Notes: generated by a model not told the origin, from the letters alone. DNA of 11,116 nucleotides from Clostridia bacterium (GCA_018056585.1 JAGPFK010000017.1:1-11116); one strand, 5' to 3'. Positions 1 through 8,358 are shown, counted from the first letter of the stretch. Made by a program: numbers and translations.

Positions 1-1
1 A

Positions 2-919
2 TTTGATCTGAAAATTGGTTTTTACCTGGTCTTGATGGAATGGCATCATCCCGACTCTGAGATCTGCGCGTGGGATACAGAAGCGCGCAGGCGCTACACA
101 GATTACATCACTGGCATGGTTTATGAACTGATGACGCAGTATGGAAAAATCGATTTGCTCTGGTATGATTGTCCACTACCTATGGAAAGTTGGGAAGGCT
201 GGGACTCATTGGAACGCAATCAGATGGTCCGACGGCTTCAACCGGAGATCATTATGAACAACCGCAGCCGCCTCGATGAAGATTACAGCACACCGGAAGG
301 CCATATTACGCCCGCTGAAGGAGACTGGGAATCCTGTATGACATCAAATCAATTGGCATGGGGACATATTGATCCTGTCCAGGCCGCCCGCTTTACACAC
401 AACGCACCCGAAATCATCCATATGCTCAATACAGTCACGGCAGGCGGCGGAAATTTATTGCTTAATATTGGACCGCATGGAGACGGTTTGGTGCCAGAGG
501 ATGTTCTTTCACCTTTCTCAAATGTTGGCCGGTGGCTGGATGCAAACAAAGAAGCTGTCTACGGACAAAAGGACCGGATCCCGCTGCGCTGCACCAGTGG
601 TGTATGCGGCGTGACACTCGATCAGCAAAAAAGAAGAGCCTATATCTGGCATTGGATTTGGCCAACCGGTGGAGAAACTTATATCGGCGGCTTTATTACA
701 CCAGTAAAAAAAGCCTGGATTCTGGGCAGCGGCGAAATTGTTGCGTTTGACCAGTTAGACAAACGTATCCGATTGAAAGGGCTGCCCCGTTCCTGCCCTG
801 ATCCTTATGCCGGAATAGCCGTTACTGTTCTGGAATTTGACGGGGATGGCCCGGTTGAACATGTCATGCTTCAGCAGACAAAAAAAGCTGAACAGAATGA
901 TCTTGGCGATTTGAAATAG
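2..919 (+). CDS. Alpha-L-fucosidase, GH29 family (5' end missing)
   Basis: The reading frame is already open at base 2 and reads FDLKIGFYLVLMEWHHPD, a block found inside GH29 catalytic domains, so the gene starts left of the window. Roughly 130 or more N-terminal residues are missing. GH29 enzymes are retaining exo-fucosidases that release terminal alpha-linked L-fucose. The DLLWYDC segment (bases 155-175) matches the GH29 nucleophile strand, and the Asp codon at 167-169 is the likely nucleophile. The downstream MNNR, a Y-TPE-like stretch and GNLLLNIGPHGDG (about residue 150 of the visible part) are also typical of the family. The last ~110 residues look like the usual C-terminal beta-sandwich. 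The next gene starts 23 nt downstream on the same strand, so the two are probably co-transcribed. Localisation cannot be judged without the N-terminus. Family call is firm; the exact fucosyl linkage is unknown. Confidence 0.93.
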   Translation, partial: FDLKIGFYLVLMEWHHPDSEICAWDTEARRRYTDYITGMVYELMTQYGKIDLLWYDCPLPMESWEGWDSLERNQMVRRLQPEIIMNNRSRLDEDYSTPEGHITPAEGDWESCMTSNQLAWGHIDPVQAARFTHNAPEIIHMLNTVTAGGGNLLLNIGPHGDGLVPEDVLSPFSNVGRWLDANKEAVYGQKDRIPLRCTSGVCGVTLDQQKRRAYIWHWIWPTGGETYIGGFITPVKKAWILGSGEIVAFDQLDKRIRLKGLPRSCPDPYAGIAVTVLEFDGDGPVEHVMLQQTKKAEQNDLGDLK

Positions 920-942
920 CTTTTAAGGAAAGAGGCACAATC

Positions 943-2628
943 ATGAAAAAAGTTGCGCAATGGGAACTATTCGAACTCCAATTAACCACTCAGGAAACAT
1001 TTGCCAATCCGTTTTTGGACGTTGAGCTGAAAGCCTCGTTTGCCTGCGAAGATAAAGAATGGACCGTTGATGGTTTTTACGATGGCATAACAGAGGGACA
1101 GCCAACCTGGCGAATTCGTTTTGCACCGACGCGGCAAGGCCTCTGGTCTTACGTCACAAAATCTAACACGCCCGAGCTGGATGGACAAACTGGTTCTTTT
1201 CTGTGCACGGAGCCGCTTTCTTCCGGCGGCCTGACCATCAACCCGCATTTTGCAAGCTGGTTCTTCAGAGAAGACGGCAGCCCTCAATGGATCGTCAATG
1301 AAGGGTGGTATCCGCACCCGGCGAATGGCACCTTTTATGACTATGAAGAAGTTGATTTTCAGCAGCCCAGCGAACAAGATATGCTCTTTTACCTTCGTAC
1401 TTTATCAGAGTACAGCGTCAACATGATCATCGACATGGGTCAACTCTATGCCCGTCAATCCTCCATTACGGATCCTTCTTTCCGCTGGCCATGGGCTGTT
1501 GTTGATCCGATTCATAATAAAATCGATAAGGATCGGTTTAATCTGGATTATTATCAGCGTCTGGACCGATTTCTTGAGGAAGCAAAAAAACATGAGATTT
1601 TCTTTGCTTTAGAGCTTTTGTATGATAATTCAGTCGTTCGCCCGAGAGAATGGGCCAACCACCCATTAAATATTAAAAATGGCGGCTGGCTTGAAGGTAA
1701 CGCATATGGTACAGGCTGGGGAGATGTATTTGATCTGACTAATCCGATACATGTCAAGTACACAGCGCGTTATCTCAAATATACCATCGCACGCGTCGCT
1801 GCCTATTGGAATGTCATCTGGTCCATTGGATCTGAAAATGGTAACCTGATTCGGCTCCCTCAGGAAATCCTTCCTTACGCGCTTTATTCTCCAGAGAAAA
1901 CAGCGGCCTGGTATCACCATTGGGGTGATTACATCGGACGCAAAGACCCCTATGGCCGTTTGCGCACCTATGGGGATACTGGCCGCCAGCCACTCATGGT
2001 CACGGCTCCGTACAATAACATCATCGTCACACAAGATCCTAGAAATTATCCCAAAGATAACCCGGATGCCTATTATCAGGCCATGAACGATTTTGGAGAA
2101 TCCTTCTGGTATTACGGGCGCCCGACTGTGATTGGAGAAATGACTGCCGGCACAGGCGGCCATTATGATATGGAGCGTCGGCTGTATTGGATTGGCCTTG
2201 TCAGCGGCTATATGATGGGTCGGGCGGATCGCCACTTTTCACCGGTTGACGCCGAACAACTATCAGAAAGCAAAAAATTCAATGTCAACGGGATTCCGCC
2301 GATCTATGCTGATCTGAAGAGAATGACTCACTTCATCAAAGATCAGAAAATCCCATTCTGGCGCATGCGACCTTCTGATGAATCCATTCAAACTGACGGG
2401 ACCATGGTTTTCTGTCTGGCCGCCCGTGAAGAAGTTTATCTGCTTTATTTTGTTCACGGCGGAAAAGCTTCTATGGAATTACCAAAAAGCCAATACTGCT
2501 GGTTTAGCCCAACAACCGGAAGAATAACCGAATCCGGCACAACAGAGCCAGGTTACCGGACCTTCCTTGCGCCGGATGAAGAGGACTGGGTTTTATTGAT
2601 CCGCGCAGAACAGAATCTAATTTCCTGA
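943..2628 (+). CDS. DUF5060-domain protein with clan GH-A-like glycosidase barrel
   Basis: This 561-residue protein has three visible parts. Residues ~5-90 match the DUF5060 beta-sandwich pattern (NPF-DV near 22-27, VDGFYDG at 42-48, WRIRFAPT-GLWSY at 56-70). Residues ~100-430 look like a TIM-barrel glycosidase related to the DUF4038/GH140-like group. Residues ~475-555 look like a small C-terminal beta domain of the DUF5605/putative collagen-binding type. Two Glu residues fit a retaining clan GH-A pair: E298 in IWSIGSENGN as acid/base and E399 in TVIGEMT as nucleophile. No signal peptide is visible (MKKVAQWELF), so it is probably cytoplasmic. The start is supported by AAGGAAAGAGG followed by a 7-nt spacer. 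It follows the GH29 gene by 23 nt and overlaps the convergent GH95-like gene by 12 bp at its end. Substrate is unknown; the fucosidase neighbours suggest an oligosaccharide core. Confidence 0.85.
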   Translation: MKKVAQWELFELQLTTQETFANPFLDVELKASFACEDKEWTVDGFYDGITEGQPTWRIRFAPTRQGLWSYVTKSNTPELDGQTGSFLCTEPLSSGGLTINPHFASWFFREDGSPQWIVNEGWYPHPANGTFYDYEEVDFQQPSEQDMLFYLRTLSEYSVNMIIDMGQLYARQSSITDPSFRWPWAVVDPIHNKIDKDRFNLDYYQRLDRFLEEAKKHEIFFALELLYDNSVVRPREWANHPLNIKNGGWLEGNAYGTGWGDVFDLTNPIHVKYTARYLKYTIARVAAYWNVIWSIGSENGNLIRLPQEILPYALYSPEKTAAWYHHWGDYIGRKDPYGRLRTYGDTGRQPLMVTAPYNNIIVTQDPRNYPKDNPDAYYQAMNDFGESFWYYGRPTVIGEMTAGTGGHYDMERRLYWIGLVSGYMMGRADRHFSPVDAEQLSESKKFNVNGIPPIYADLKRMTHFIKDQKIPFWRMRPSDESIQTDGTMVFCLAAREEVYLLYFVHGGKASMELPKSQYCWFSPTTGRITESGTTEPGYRTFLAPDEEDWVLLIRAEQNLIS

Positions 2629-5094
2629 ATGGAATGTCTGGATTGGCTCAATTTGGATTGTTTCGCCAATTTCTGTTGGAATAGACAATCGTTCTCCAGA
2701 TATTGTCAATTGTTTCTCTGAAGGATAGCGTGTGATTGTAACCATATGATTCGGCCATGGATTTTCAAGGACCAAGGTTTGTCCTCGATGTGAGTAGGCC
2801 TGAACATCACATACCACACCGTCAGAAAGAGCAGCACTGACTTGAAAAGCACCATAGGCCCATAGCTTTTCAAATTGAGCATTGGGATATGTTTGCCGTG
2901 GCCAGACTCGAAATAAACGGATAATACGTTCATGGCTGAGCATCATCATTTCCTGTATTGTATTAGGCACCGTACTGAGATTTTCAATTCCATGAGGGTT
3001 GTACCGGATAAAACCGTTTGGCATCCCAAGCTGCTGAATACGATCTTTGAGCTCAGATAAGATGATCTCGGGATCAAAGCCAACCCGGACTGCTGCAGGA
3101 AAGAATAGGCAGCTGATGTTTCCATCATTCCAGGCTCCCGTTTTGAGGGGTTTGTTTTTACTTTCTTTTTGCTTCTCTTGGTATTCCGCCATCCCCTTTT
3201 CCTGGATAGCCCGAATTTCTATTGTATTTCTCGCAGTTTCAAGCAATGCCGGAGGGGAGCTGAGCCCAATTCCCCCGGCCGGATAAATGTGCATGATATT
3301 TGCCGGAAATCCAATGGACCATTGCGCTCCTTTTTCTTCGTTAAAGAAGATGGGTTTATCATGATATTGCAAAGGAATAATCGTCTTAAAATCTATGTCT
3401 GTATCACTGCGATGTGAATATTCCGATGTAATCTCATTGAGTGTCCCGATCGGATAAGGGCTTAATTGTTGGGCAATCTTCCGCCAAAGTGCGCGTTTTT
3501 CAGAATCAAGTCCAACCTCTTCGCTGATTTCAGGCATCATAGAAAAAAATACTTTCAGATAACCCAGAGAGTTTGTTGCATTTTCAGGAATGCCTGATTC
3601 CTCAACCTCTTTTGTGGTCCGTTCATGCATCCCATCGTCAACAATTCTGTATTCTCCATTTTCATAAACCAGGTCATTTTCCCAAAAGACTGCAACTGCC
3701 CGAAGAAAGGGATATACTTTGCGGGCATAATTATGATCAAGCGTCAGCGCGTAACGGATAAGCATATTGATCGCGCCGTGGACTGCCTGCGATTTCATAT
3801 GCAATAACAGAGGCTCACTGACCATCCCGACCGGGCCGAGACCCAGCGGCAGATAAATCCCTTCATGATGCAGCAGCCTCAATGACATTTCCTGCCCTAT
3901 GTCAAGCATGTCCAGATAAGGCGCATCATGCGGATCAGACTGTTCGAAATGACCAGAAGCCAGGAGTCCCAGATACGCCGATTGGTGATTATAGTTTATT
4001 TTGTAATTGCCATTCCATGCCATCCGATCATATGTTGAAATACCCAGGATGTTGGGCGGATATGCCGGATCTCTGCTGACGCTGGCTAAAACATATTGTG
4101 ATAAATAGTAGCGTTGCAGAATAACTGGATCATCAAAGTAAACACCTGATACAGACCAAAAATCTGACCACCATCGTCTGTGTTGTTCAAAAAGGGCATC
4201 TAGATCATTCTTGGTCATCCAACGTGCACGCGAACAAGCCATTTCATAGGGGCGGCTCTGCTTTGCCCATGAGCGTAAGGTCAGAATGAAAACAGCGGGA
4301 GACCCCGGTTGCAGCTTTATCACAGCTCCATCGCAATCCAGGAATCGGCCTGCGAATCCGACTTTTGTCGGAACATCAACGCGGTCGCAAAATGCGCGAT
4401 AACCGCAAATCAGACCTTGTTCTGTGGTCTTTCGGACTTGCTGCGGCATACCGCCTATTAATCCAGCAAAAGTCCCTTTTAAAGAAATCTCTTTTTCTTC
4501 AATTCCTGAAAAGTCGACCCCGATATCGCAACCTTTCCCGATTTCATCAGGAAAGAAAAAAGAAGCTGAGAATTCAATCATCCGGTTCGACTCAAATGTC
4601 AAAACCAGAATGTTCTCCGTTGCGGCAACCCATGCACGAAGAGTCAGAACGGTTCCATCTTCTTTTTTGTAAGTTGCCGTCGTAACCGCAGAGGTAAAAT
4701 CCTGAACGGCTTCGTATGAAGCTCCGGCCAACTCAGGAATATCAAAAACTATTCGGCCAACAGGCCGAGGGCTGCCGAGTCCAACAGGCGGATCATGCTT
4801 TGCTGACTCATTGTCATGAAAAAATTCATAGTTCACATTGCTTTCCATTTGCCAGAAATCATTGGTTGTCACCCAAAATTGCGGCCATCGCGGCGGACCG
4901 GCAAATGCCGCAAGCATATCCCCGTTTCCAAGAATAGGTGCATCAATTTTAGTTCCGGCAAACTCCCAGATTCGCCATCGTCCATTACCAGAAACATCGA
5001 CATCGCCTGCCGGTAATGATGAGGGTGGCGTGTTAAAAACGGCACGGTATTGGGATACAAATTCAAGCGGATTTTTGTTTCCTCTATCAAGCAT
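2617..5094 (-). CDS. GH95-like six-hairpin glycoside hydrolase, candidate alpha-L-fucosidase
   Basis: An 825-residue protein with the layout of GH95: an N-terminal beta region with GNGDMLAAFAG (residues 56-66), a helical (alpha/alpha)6 domain from about 300 to 740, and a C-terminal beta domain. NGNYKINYNHQSAYLGL (361-377) resembles the GH95 substrate-binding stretch with its paired Asn (here N367 and N369). DDGMHER (486-492) offers E491 as a possible general acid. The end of the barrel, EMMMLSHERIIRLFRVWP (715-732), matches the GH95 pattern before the last beta domain. GH95 enzymes are inverting alpha-L-fucosidases or alpha-L-galactosidases. The sequence is divergent, so a different or unclassified family of this fold remains possible. 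No signal peptide is visible. The ATG at 5094 was chosen over TTG at 5109 because GGAGG abuts the TTG directly; it lies 15 nt before the ATG. It is last in the minus-strand unit, 64 nt after the regulator gene. Confidence 0.72.
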   Translation of the reverse strand: MLDRGNKNPLEFVSQYRAVFNTPPSSLPAGDVDVSGNGRWRIWEFAGTKIDAPILGNGDMLAAFAGPPRWPQFWVTTNDFWQMESNVNYEFFHDNESAKHDPPVGLGSPRPVGRIVFDIPELAGASYEAVQDFTSAVTTATYKKEDGTVLTLRAWVAATENILVLTFESNRMIEFSASFFFPDEIGKGCDIGVDFSGIEEKEISLKGTFAGLIGGMPQQVRKTTEQGLICGYRAFCDRVDVPTKVGFAGRFLDCDGAVIKLQPGSPAVFILTLRSWAKQSRPYEMACSRARWMTKNDLDALFEQHRRWWSDFWSVSGVYFDDPVILQRYYLSQYVLASVSRDPAYPPNILGISTYDRMAWNGNYKINYNHQSAYLGLLASGHFEQSDPHDAPYLDMLDIGQEMSLRLLHHEGIYLPLGLGPVGMVSEPLLLHMKSQAVHGAINMLIRYALTLDHNYARKVYPFLRAVAVFWENDLVYENGEYRIVDDGMHERTTKEVEESGIPENATNSLGYLKVFFSMMPEISEEVGLDSEKRALWRKIAQQLSPYPIGTLNEITSEYSHRSDTDIDFKTIIPLQYHDKPIFFNEEKGAQWSIGFPANIMHIYPAGGIGLSSPPALLETARNTIEIRAIQEKGMAEYQEKQKESKNKPLKTGAWNDGNISCLFFPAAVRVGFDPEIILSELKDRIQQLGMPNGFIRYNPHGIENLSTVPNTIQEMMMLSHERIIRLFRVWPRQTYPNAQFEKLWAYGAFQVSAALSDGVVCDVQAYSHRGQTLVLENPWPNHMVTITRYPSEKQLTISGERLSIPTEIGETIQIEPIQTFHSGN
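2642..2670 (+). terminator. Possible terminator hairpin behind the DUF5060 gene
   Basis: Fourteen bases after the + strand stop codon there is a two-tier hairpin: ATTGGC (2642-2647) pairs with GCCAAT (2665-2670), and inside it CAAT (2649-2652) pairs with ATTG. It lies inside the 3' coding end of the convergent gene. The tract that follows is only TTTCTG, so it may terminate weakly, stabilise the 3' end, or be chance. Confidence 0.25.
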
Positions 5095-5118
5095 ATCCGG
5101 TTTTCTCAACCTCCGGAT
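5095..5118 (-). promoter_or_regulatory. Hairpin over the ribosome binding site of the GH95-like gene
   Basis: ATCCGG and CCGGAT form an inverted repeat (5095-5100 and 5113-5118, 12-nt loop) that ends directly at the ATG. The GGAGG (5110-5114 on the complement) lies partly in the stem. An alternative fold pairs GGTT with AACC around a GAGAA loop. Either would hinder ribosome access, or would shorten the unusual 15-nt gap between the GGAGG and the start. The inverted repeat is seen directly; a regulatory role is inference. Confidence 0.4.
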
Positions 5119-5158
5119 GATTCACTCTGGCTGTAAATGAGCGAATGATCAGAACAGC

Positions 5159-6226
5159 TCATTCATGGCGGTAATATATACTGCTCTCACGAACAATAAG
5201 CCGCGGTTCAAAAATAACACGCTTTGAACGAATGGGTCCTTTCCCTGAATCATCCAATCGCTTAAATAACAACTCAGCCGCTTTCCTACCAATTTCGGCC
5301 TGAGCAATGGCCACGGTCGATAATGGGGGCGTTACTTTCCAAGTCGTGTCAATGTTGTCCATCCCGACAATCGAAACATCCTCCGGAATTCGAATGTTTT
5401 TATCTTTTAATGCGCAAAATGCACCCAACGCCATGATGTCATTGGCGCAGCAAACTGCGGTTGGCGGCGATTTAAGAGAAAAAAAGCTGTTAATGGCATC
5501 GTAGCTGGATGGTTCTGTATAATGGCACCAGTAAGCCAGATCCTTATCATATGCCAACCCACTGTCCCGAAGAGCATTGACATAACCTTGATGGCGTTCC
5601 TTAAAAAGGTCTATATGATGAGGTCCGGCAATATAACCGATACGAACATGCCCCTGCTGAGCAAGATGACGTACGGCAAGATAGATTCCTTTTTCAGCAT
5701 CGACACCAATGTAGTCGAATCGATCCTCATCATGCCCCCCAAGATATCCTTTGCTAAGGCAGGTGAGCACGAGTGGAGCAGAGATCAGTTTAATCTCTGC
5801 TTCATGGCGGGAGGTATATGAGAAATTGACCAAAATCATACCGTCGGCGTACCCTTGCCGAAGCATTTTCAACGCTTTGATTTCCTCTGATGCTTTTCCG
5901 CCGGTGTAATATAAAATCATTGAACATCCGTTCGCTTGCGTTACTTCCTGAACAGATTTAATCATATCGAAATAGAATGGATTATCCATATCCGGAATAG
6001 CAAGCAGAATCAAACCTGTTTTTTTAGTTTTTAGGGTACGGGCTGCACGATTCGGGATATAGTTAAGTGATGCGGCAGCCTCTTCTATCCGGATTCTTGT
6101 ATCAGGATGGACATACCCAATACGGTTGAGTGCACGAGACACTGTACCAACTGAAACGCCTGCGGCTTTAGCAATATCATAGATCGTTACAGTTGTTTCT
6201 TCGTTTACCTTCTTTTTTCCGTTCAC
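5159..6226 (-). CDS. LacI/GalR-family transcriptional regulator
   Basis: This 355-residue protein has a LacI-type N-terminal helix-turn-helix (residues 13-34, with YDIAKAAGVSVGTVSRALN) and the hinge NYIPNRAARTLK (~55-66). A periplasmic-binding-protein-like sensor domain follows from about 70 to 350, where GYIAGP, CANDIMALGA and VSIVGMDN are family hallmarks. V26 and G27 occupy the positions of LacI Tyr17 and Gln18, which help set operator choice. The start is GTG, preceded by AAGGAGTA with a 6-nt spacer from GGAG. Such regulators bind CG-centred palindromes and usually release them on binding a sugar. The nearest fitting target is the 18-bp palindrome at 10347-10364 at the importer promoter, so it is probably the local repressor. 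It sits between the importer and the GH95-like gene and may also have its own promoter (6283-6311). The effector is unknown, possibly fucose or an imported oligosaccharide. Confidence 0.96.
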   Translation of the reverse strand: MNGKKKVNEETTVTIYDIAKAAGVSVGTVSRALNRIGYVHPDTRIRIEEAAASLNYIPNRAARTLKTKKTGLILLAIPDMDNPFYFDMIKSVQEVTQANGCSMILYYTGGKASEEIKALKMLRQGYADGMILVNFSYTSRHEAEIKLISAPLVLTCLSKGYLGGHDEDRFDYIGVDAEKGIYLAVRHLAQQGHVRIGYIAGPHHIDLFKERHQGYVNALRDSGLAYDKDLAYWCHYTEPSSYDAINSFFSLKSPPTAVCCANDIMALGAFCALKDKNIRIPEDVSIVGMDNIDTTWKVTPPLSTVAIAQAEIGRKAAELLFKRLDDSGKGPIRSKRVIFEPRLIVRESSIYYRHE

Positions 6227-6282
6227 AGACTACTCCTTCAGATGACCCGCTGAATTGATAACCAGCCAAACAAGTTGTGTTT

Positions 6283-6311
6283 ATGTTAGCAATTTATTTA
6301 TAAAAGTTCAA
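6283..6311 (-). promoter_or_regulatory. Possible promoter of the LacI-family gene
   Basis: On the minus strand TTGAAC (6311-6306), a 17-nt spacer and TAACAT (6288-6283) with TGC just before it give a plausible extended -10 promoter, about 57 nt upstream of the GTG start. It would let the repressor be made even when the importer promoter is silent. It lies in the 106-nt gap after the permease gene. That gap also holds a weak AATCG/CGATT hairpin (6314-6329) with no T-run. Confidence 0.5.
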
Positions 6312-6332
6312 TGAATCGATAAAACGATTATA

Positions 6333-7397
6333 TCAACCCTTAACGGCTCCCAACATGGCGGATTTAACAAACAGATTCTGAAACATCAGGTAGACCAGCA
6401 ATATGGGTATAATGGATAAAAACAAGCCAGAATACATAGCCTGATAATTCGTTGTGTAGGTACCGGAAAGCGAATTGATCAATGCAGTGATGGGCTGGTG
6501 CTCGGGTTTCAGATAAAGAATTCCATTGAGCATATTATTCCATACATTCGGCAAAGTAATGGCTAAATATGACGCAAAAGGCGTTTTCATGTTCGGCAGC
6601 AAAATGCGAAGGAAATAGGTGAGCCGCGTCCCGCCGTCCATTTCCACCGACTCGCGCAGCTCATCGGGAATCGTCGCAATATACGAAGTAAAGATCATAA
6701 CCGGAATAGCCCCTCCTTGAGCACCCAAAAGGATCAAAGCCAGATAATTGTCATATAACCCCAGATATTTTGTCACAATCAGATAGCAAGGAAGCATGGT
6801 GACAGTGCTTGGAATAATCATGGAAAAAATATAGAGTCTGTAAAGATGCTCATGCCATTTTTTGCGGAACCGAGCCAATACGGATCCCGTCATAATGGTC
6901 AATATGCCGCCCAAAGCCAGTGTGCCAAAAACAATGATAAGTGTATTGTAAAAGGACTTCATAAATCCGCTTTTCCATATGGTAATAAAGCCGTTATATC
7001 GGACCAATGGCTGGAGGTAATTAATGATTTTCTCTTCCGGAATATCATATTTTTCCGCTAATTGACGCAACGTTAGATTCGGATTGATATATCCGGAAAG
7101 CCCCATTTTTTCTTTAAAATCAGCTATATCGAGATTATAATAGGTAGCCATATTGCCAAATTGGTAGTCCATGTTGAATTCTTCAGCTTTCGGTATCCAT
7201 AGGTGCAGAACCGTGCTGTCTTTTGTCGCAACGAACGACCGAACAAAGAGAAAATAAAACGGTATGATGGTCGCAATTGTATAAATGATCAGGAGCAGCG
7301 TAATACAGATTTGCGACAACTTTAATTTTTTATGATCCCCAGATCTGATCGTTTTTTCAACTCTCATTTCTTTGCCTTTTTTTTCAGACAATATCAT
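6333..7397 (-). CDS. CUT1 sugar ABC transporter permease, MalG type, with extra extracytoplasmic segment
   Basis: A 354-residue inner-membrane permease that with its partner forms the channel of a carbohydrate importer. Membrane segments are visible near residues 30-55, 148-170, 188-208, 218-240, 273-290 and 320-343. The cytoplasmic EAA loop, which contacts the ATPase, lies at 246-268 and is slightly unusual: RESVEMDGG replaces the common EAA--DGA before the conserved LLP. MalG-type proteins are usually about 270-300 residues. The excess here is a segment of roughly 70 residues after the first membrane helix (about 70-140), including LTLRQLAEKYDIPEEKI. Three start codons are near: ATG at 7403 touches the GGGAGG with no spacer, while ATG at 7397 lies 6 nt from it and is preferred. 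The gene follows the other permease gene after 49 nt. Family call is firm; the substrate is inferred from neighbours only. Confidence 0.94.
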   Translation of the reverse strand: MILSEKKGKEMRVEKTIRSGDHKKLKLSQICITLLLIIYTIATIIPFYFLFVRSFVATKDSTVLHLWIPKAEEFNMDYQFGNMATYYNLDIADFKEKMGLSGYINPNLTLRQLAEKYDIPEEKIINYLQPLVRYNGFITIWKSGFMKSFYNTLIIVFGTLALGGILTIMTGSVLARFRKKWHEHLYRLYIFSMIIPSTVTMLPCYLIVTKYLGLYDNYLALILLGAQGGAIPVMIFTSYIATIPDELRESVEMDGGTRLTYFLRILLPNMKTPFASYLAITLPNVWNNMLNGILYLKPEHQPITALINSLSGTYTTNYQAMYSGLFLSIIPILLVYLMFQNLFVKSAMLGAVKG

Positions 7398-7403
7398 TGA
7401 CAT

Positions 7404-7409
7404 CCTCCC
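7404..7409 (-). promoter_or_regulatory. Ribosome binding site deciding the MalG-type start
   Basis: GGGAGG on the minus strand is directly next to the ATG at 7403 but 6 nt from the ATG at 7397. The second spacing is the normal one, so the protein most likely begins MILSEKKG rather than MSMILSEKKG. Confidence 0.75.
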
Positions 7410-7446
7410 ATTTTCACTGTGACATTCATAAAATGGCTTTTATCCG

Positions 7447-8358
7447 TTAATATTGCATTTTCTTTTGCCAACGGATCATGAAAAAGGCAATTATAATTAA
7501 TGGAACAAAGACAGTTAATGACATGGCAACAGATTGAGACAAGCCGCCGACAAATCCTTTTTGGAAAACAAGAACAGATAAGAACACAGCGCTTTGATTC
7601 CCATACATAGCACCCATTCCAAACAGCTCATCGATCAGGTTAAATGAACCGATCAGGCAGGTCACCGTCGCCATAACAATGGACGGGATAATCTGAGGTA
7701 GATAGATATAAAAGAGTTTTTGCCTATAATTTGCTCCATCAACAACCGCGGCTTCTATGCTCTCAGGCGGAATAGACAATAACCCGCCTAGGAAAAATGC
7801 CATATTGACGCCGGCATACCGCCATCCTGTCGTCACTGGCAAAGCCCAAGTCACCGCAGCCTGCGATTTGATATCAATAGGCTTTGAAATCAATCCCAGA
7901 TGCTGTAAAAGAAGATTCATTGATCCGGTATCCTTGGCAAATAAAAGGGTCAGCAGCATACCGGTACCCAAACCCGAAATCATGTAGGGCATATAAATAA
8001 CAGTAAAAAATGGCTTTTTCAGTTTTGAGTTGTATTCGAACATAATCAATGCCATGGTCAAGCCAAAAATATACACACTGGCATAATTGAGAATCGTAAA
8101 AATGATCGTTCTCTTGAGCGCAGGTATAAATTCAGAAACAAATGGCTCCTGAAAGATCGTAACAAAATTTCTTAAACCGACAAAAGAAACCACATTATCG
8201 AGAAAGGTTTTCCGATCTGTCAGAACCAACGGAACCGCAACAAAAAAAGGTAAAATTGTAAACGTCAGGTATAGTATTAGTTGTGGAGCTACAAACAAAA
8301 TTTCCTGCAGTGTTTCTTTTTTCTCGCGGCTTAAATGCCTCTGAGTTTGCTTTTGCAT
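7447..8358 (-). CDS. CUT1 sugar ABC transporter permease, MalF/UgpA type
   Basis: This 303-residue inner-membrane protein is the second channel subunit of the importer. Hydrophobic segments are visible near residues 20-46, 84-107, 116-140, 182-196, 223-240 and 277-295. The EAA loop is canonical: PPESIEAAVVDGANYRQKLF with LPQI following (about 197-224; E202, D207, G208, L220, P221). The start was placed at the ATG at 8358 because GGAGG (8366-8370) precedes it by 7 nt. An in-frame TTG at 8403 would add 15 His/Asn-rich residues encoded over that binding site and is unlikely. The gene follows the solute-binding protein gene by 152 nt, a gap that contains a GC-rich hairpin. It is typical of Firmicutes sugar importers that rely on a shared ATPase. 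Family is certain; the sugar is not known. Confidence 0.95.
   Translation of the reverse strand: MQKQTQRHLSREKKETLQEILFVAPQLILYLTFTILPFFVAVPLVLTDRKTFLDNVVSFVGLRNFVTIFQEPFVSEFIPALKRTIIFTILNYASVYIFGLTMALIMFEYNSKLKKPFFTVIYMPYMISGLGTGMLLTLLFAKDTGSMNLLLQHLGLISKPIDIKSQAAVTWALPVTTGWRYAGVNMAFFLGGLLSIPPESIEAAVVDGANYRQKLFYIYLPQIIPSIVMATVTCLIGSFNLIDELFGMGAMYGNQSAVFLSVLVFQKGFVGGLSQSVAMSLTVFVPLIIIAFFMIRWQKKMQY

Noticed and set aside
1666..2235. Long minus-strand open frame inside the DUF5060 gene
   Set aside because: It lies wholly opposite a well-supported gene, lacks recognisable domains and looks like a shadow of codon usage on the other strand.
6314..6329. Hairpin AATCG/CGATT after the MalG-type permease gene as a terminator
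   Set aside because: The stem has only five mostly AT pairs and no T-run follows on the minus strand, so it is too weak to call.
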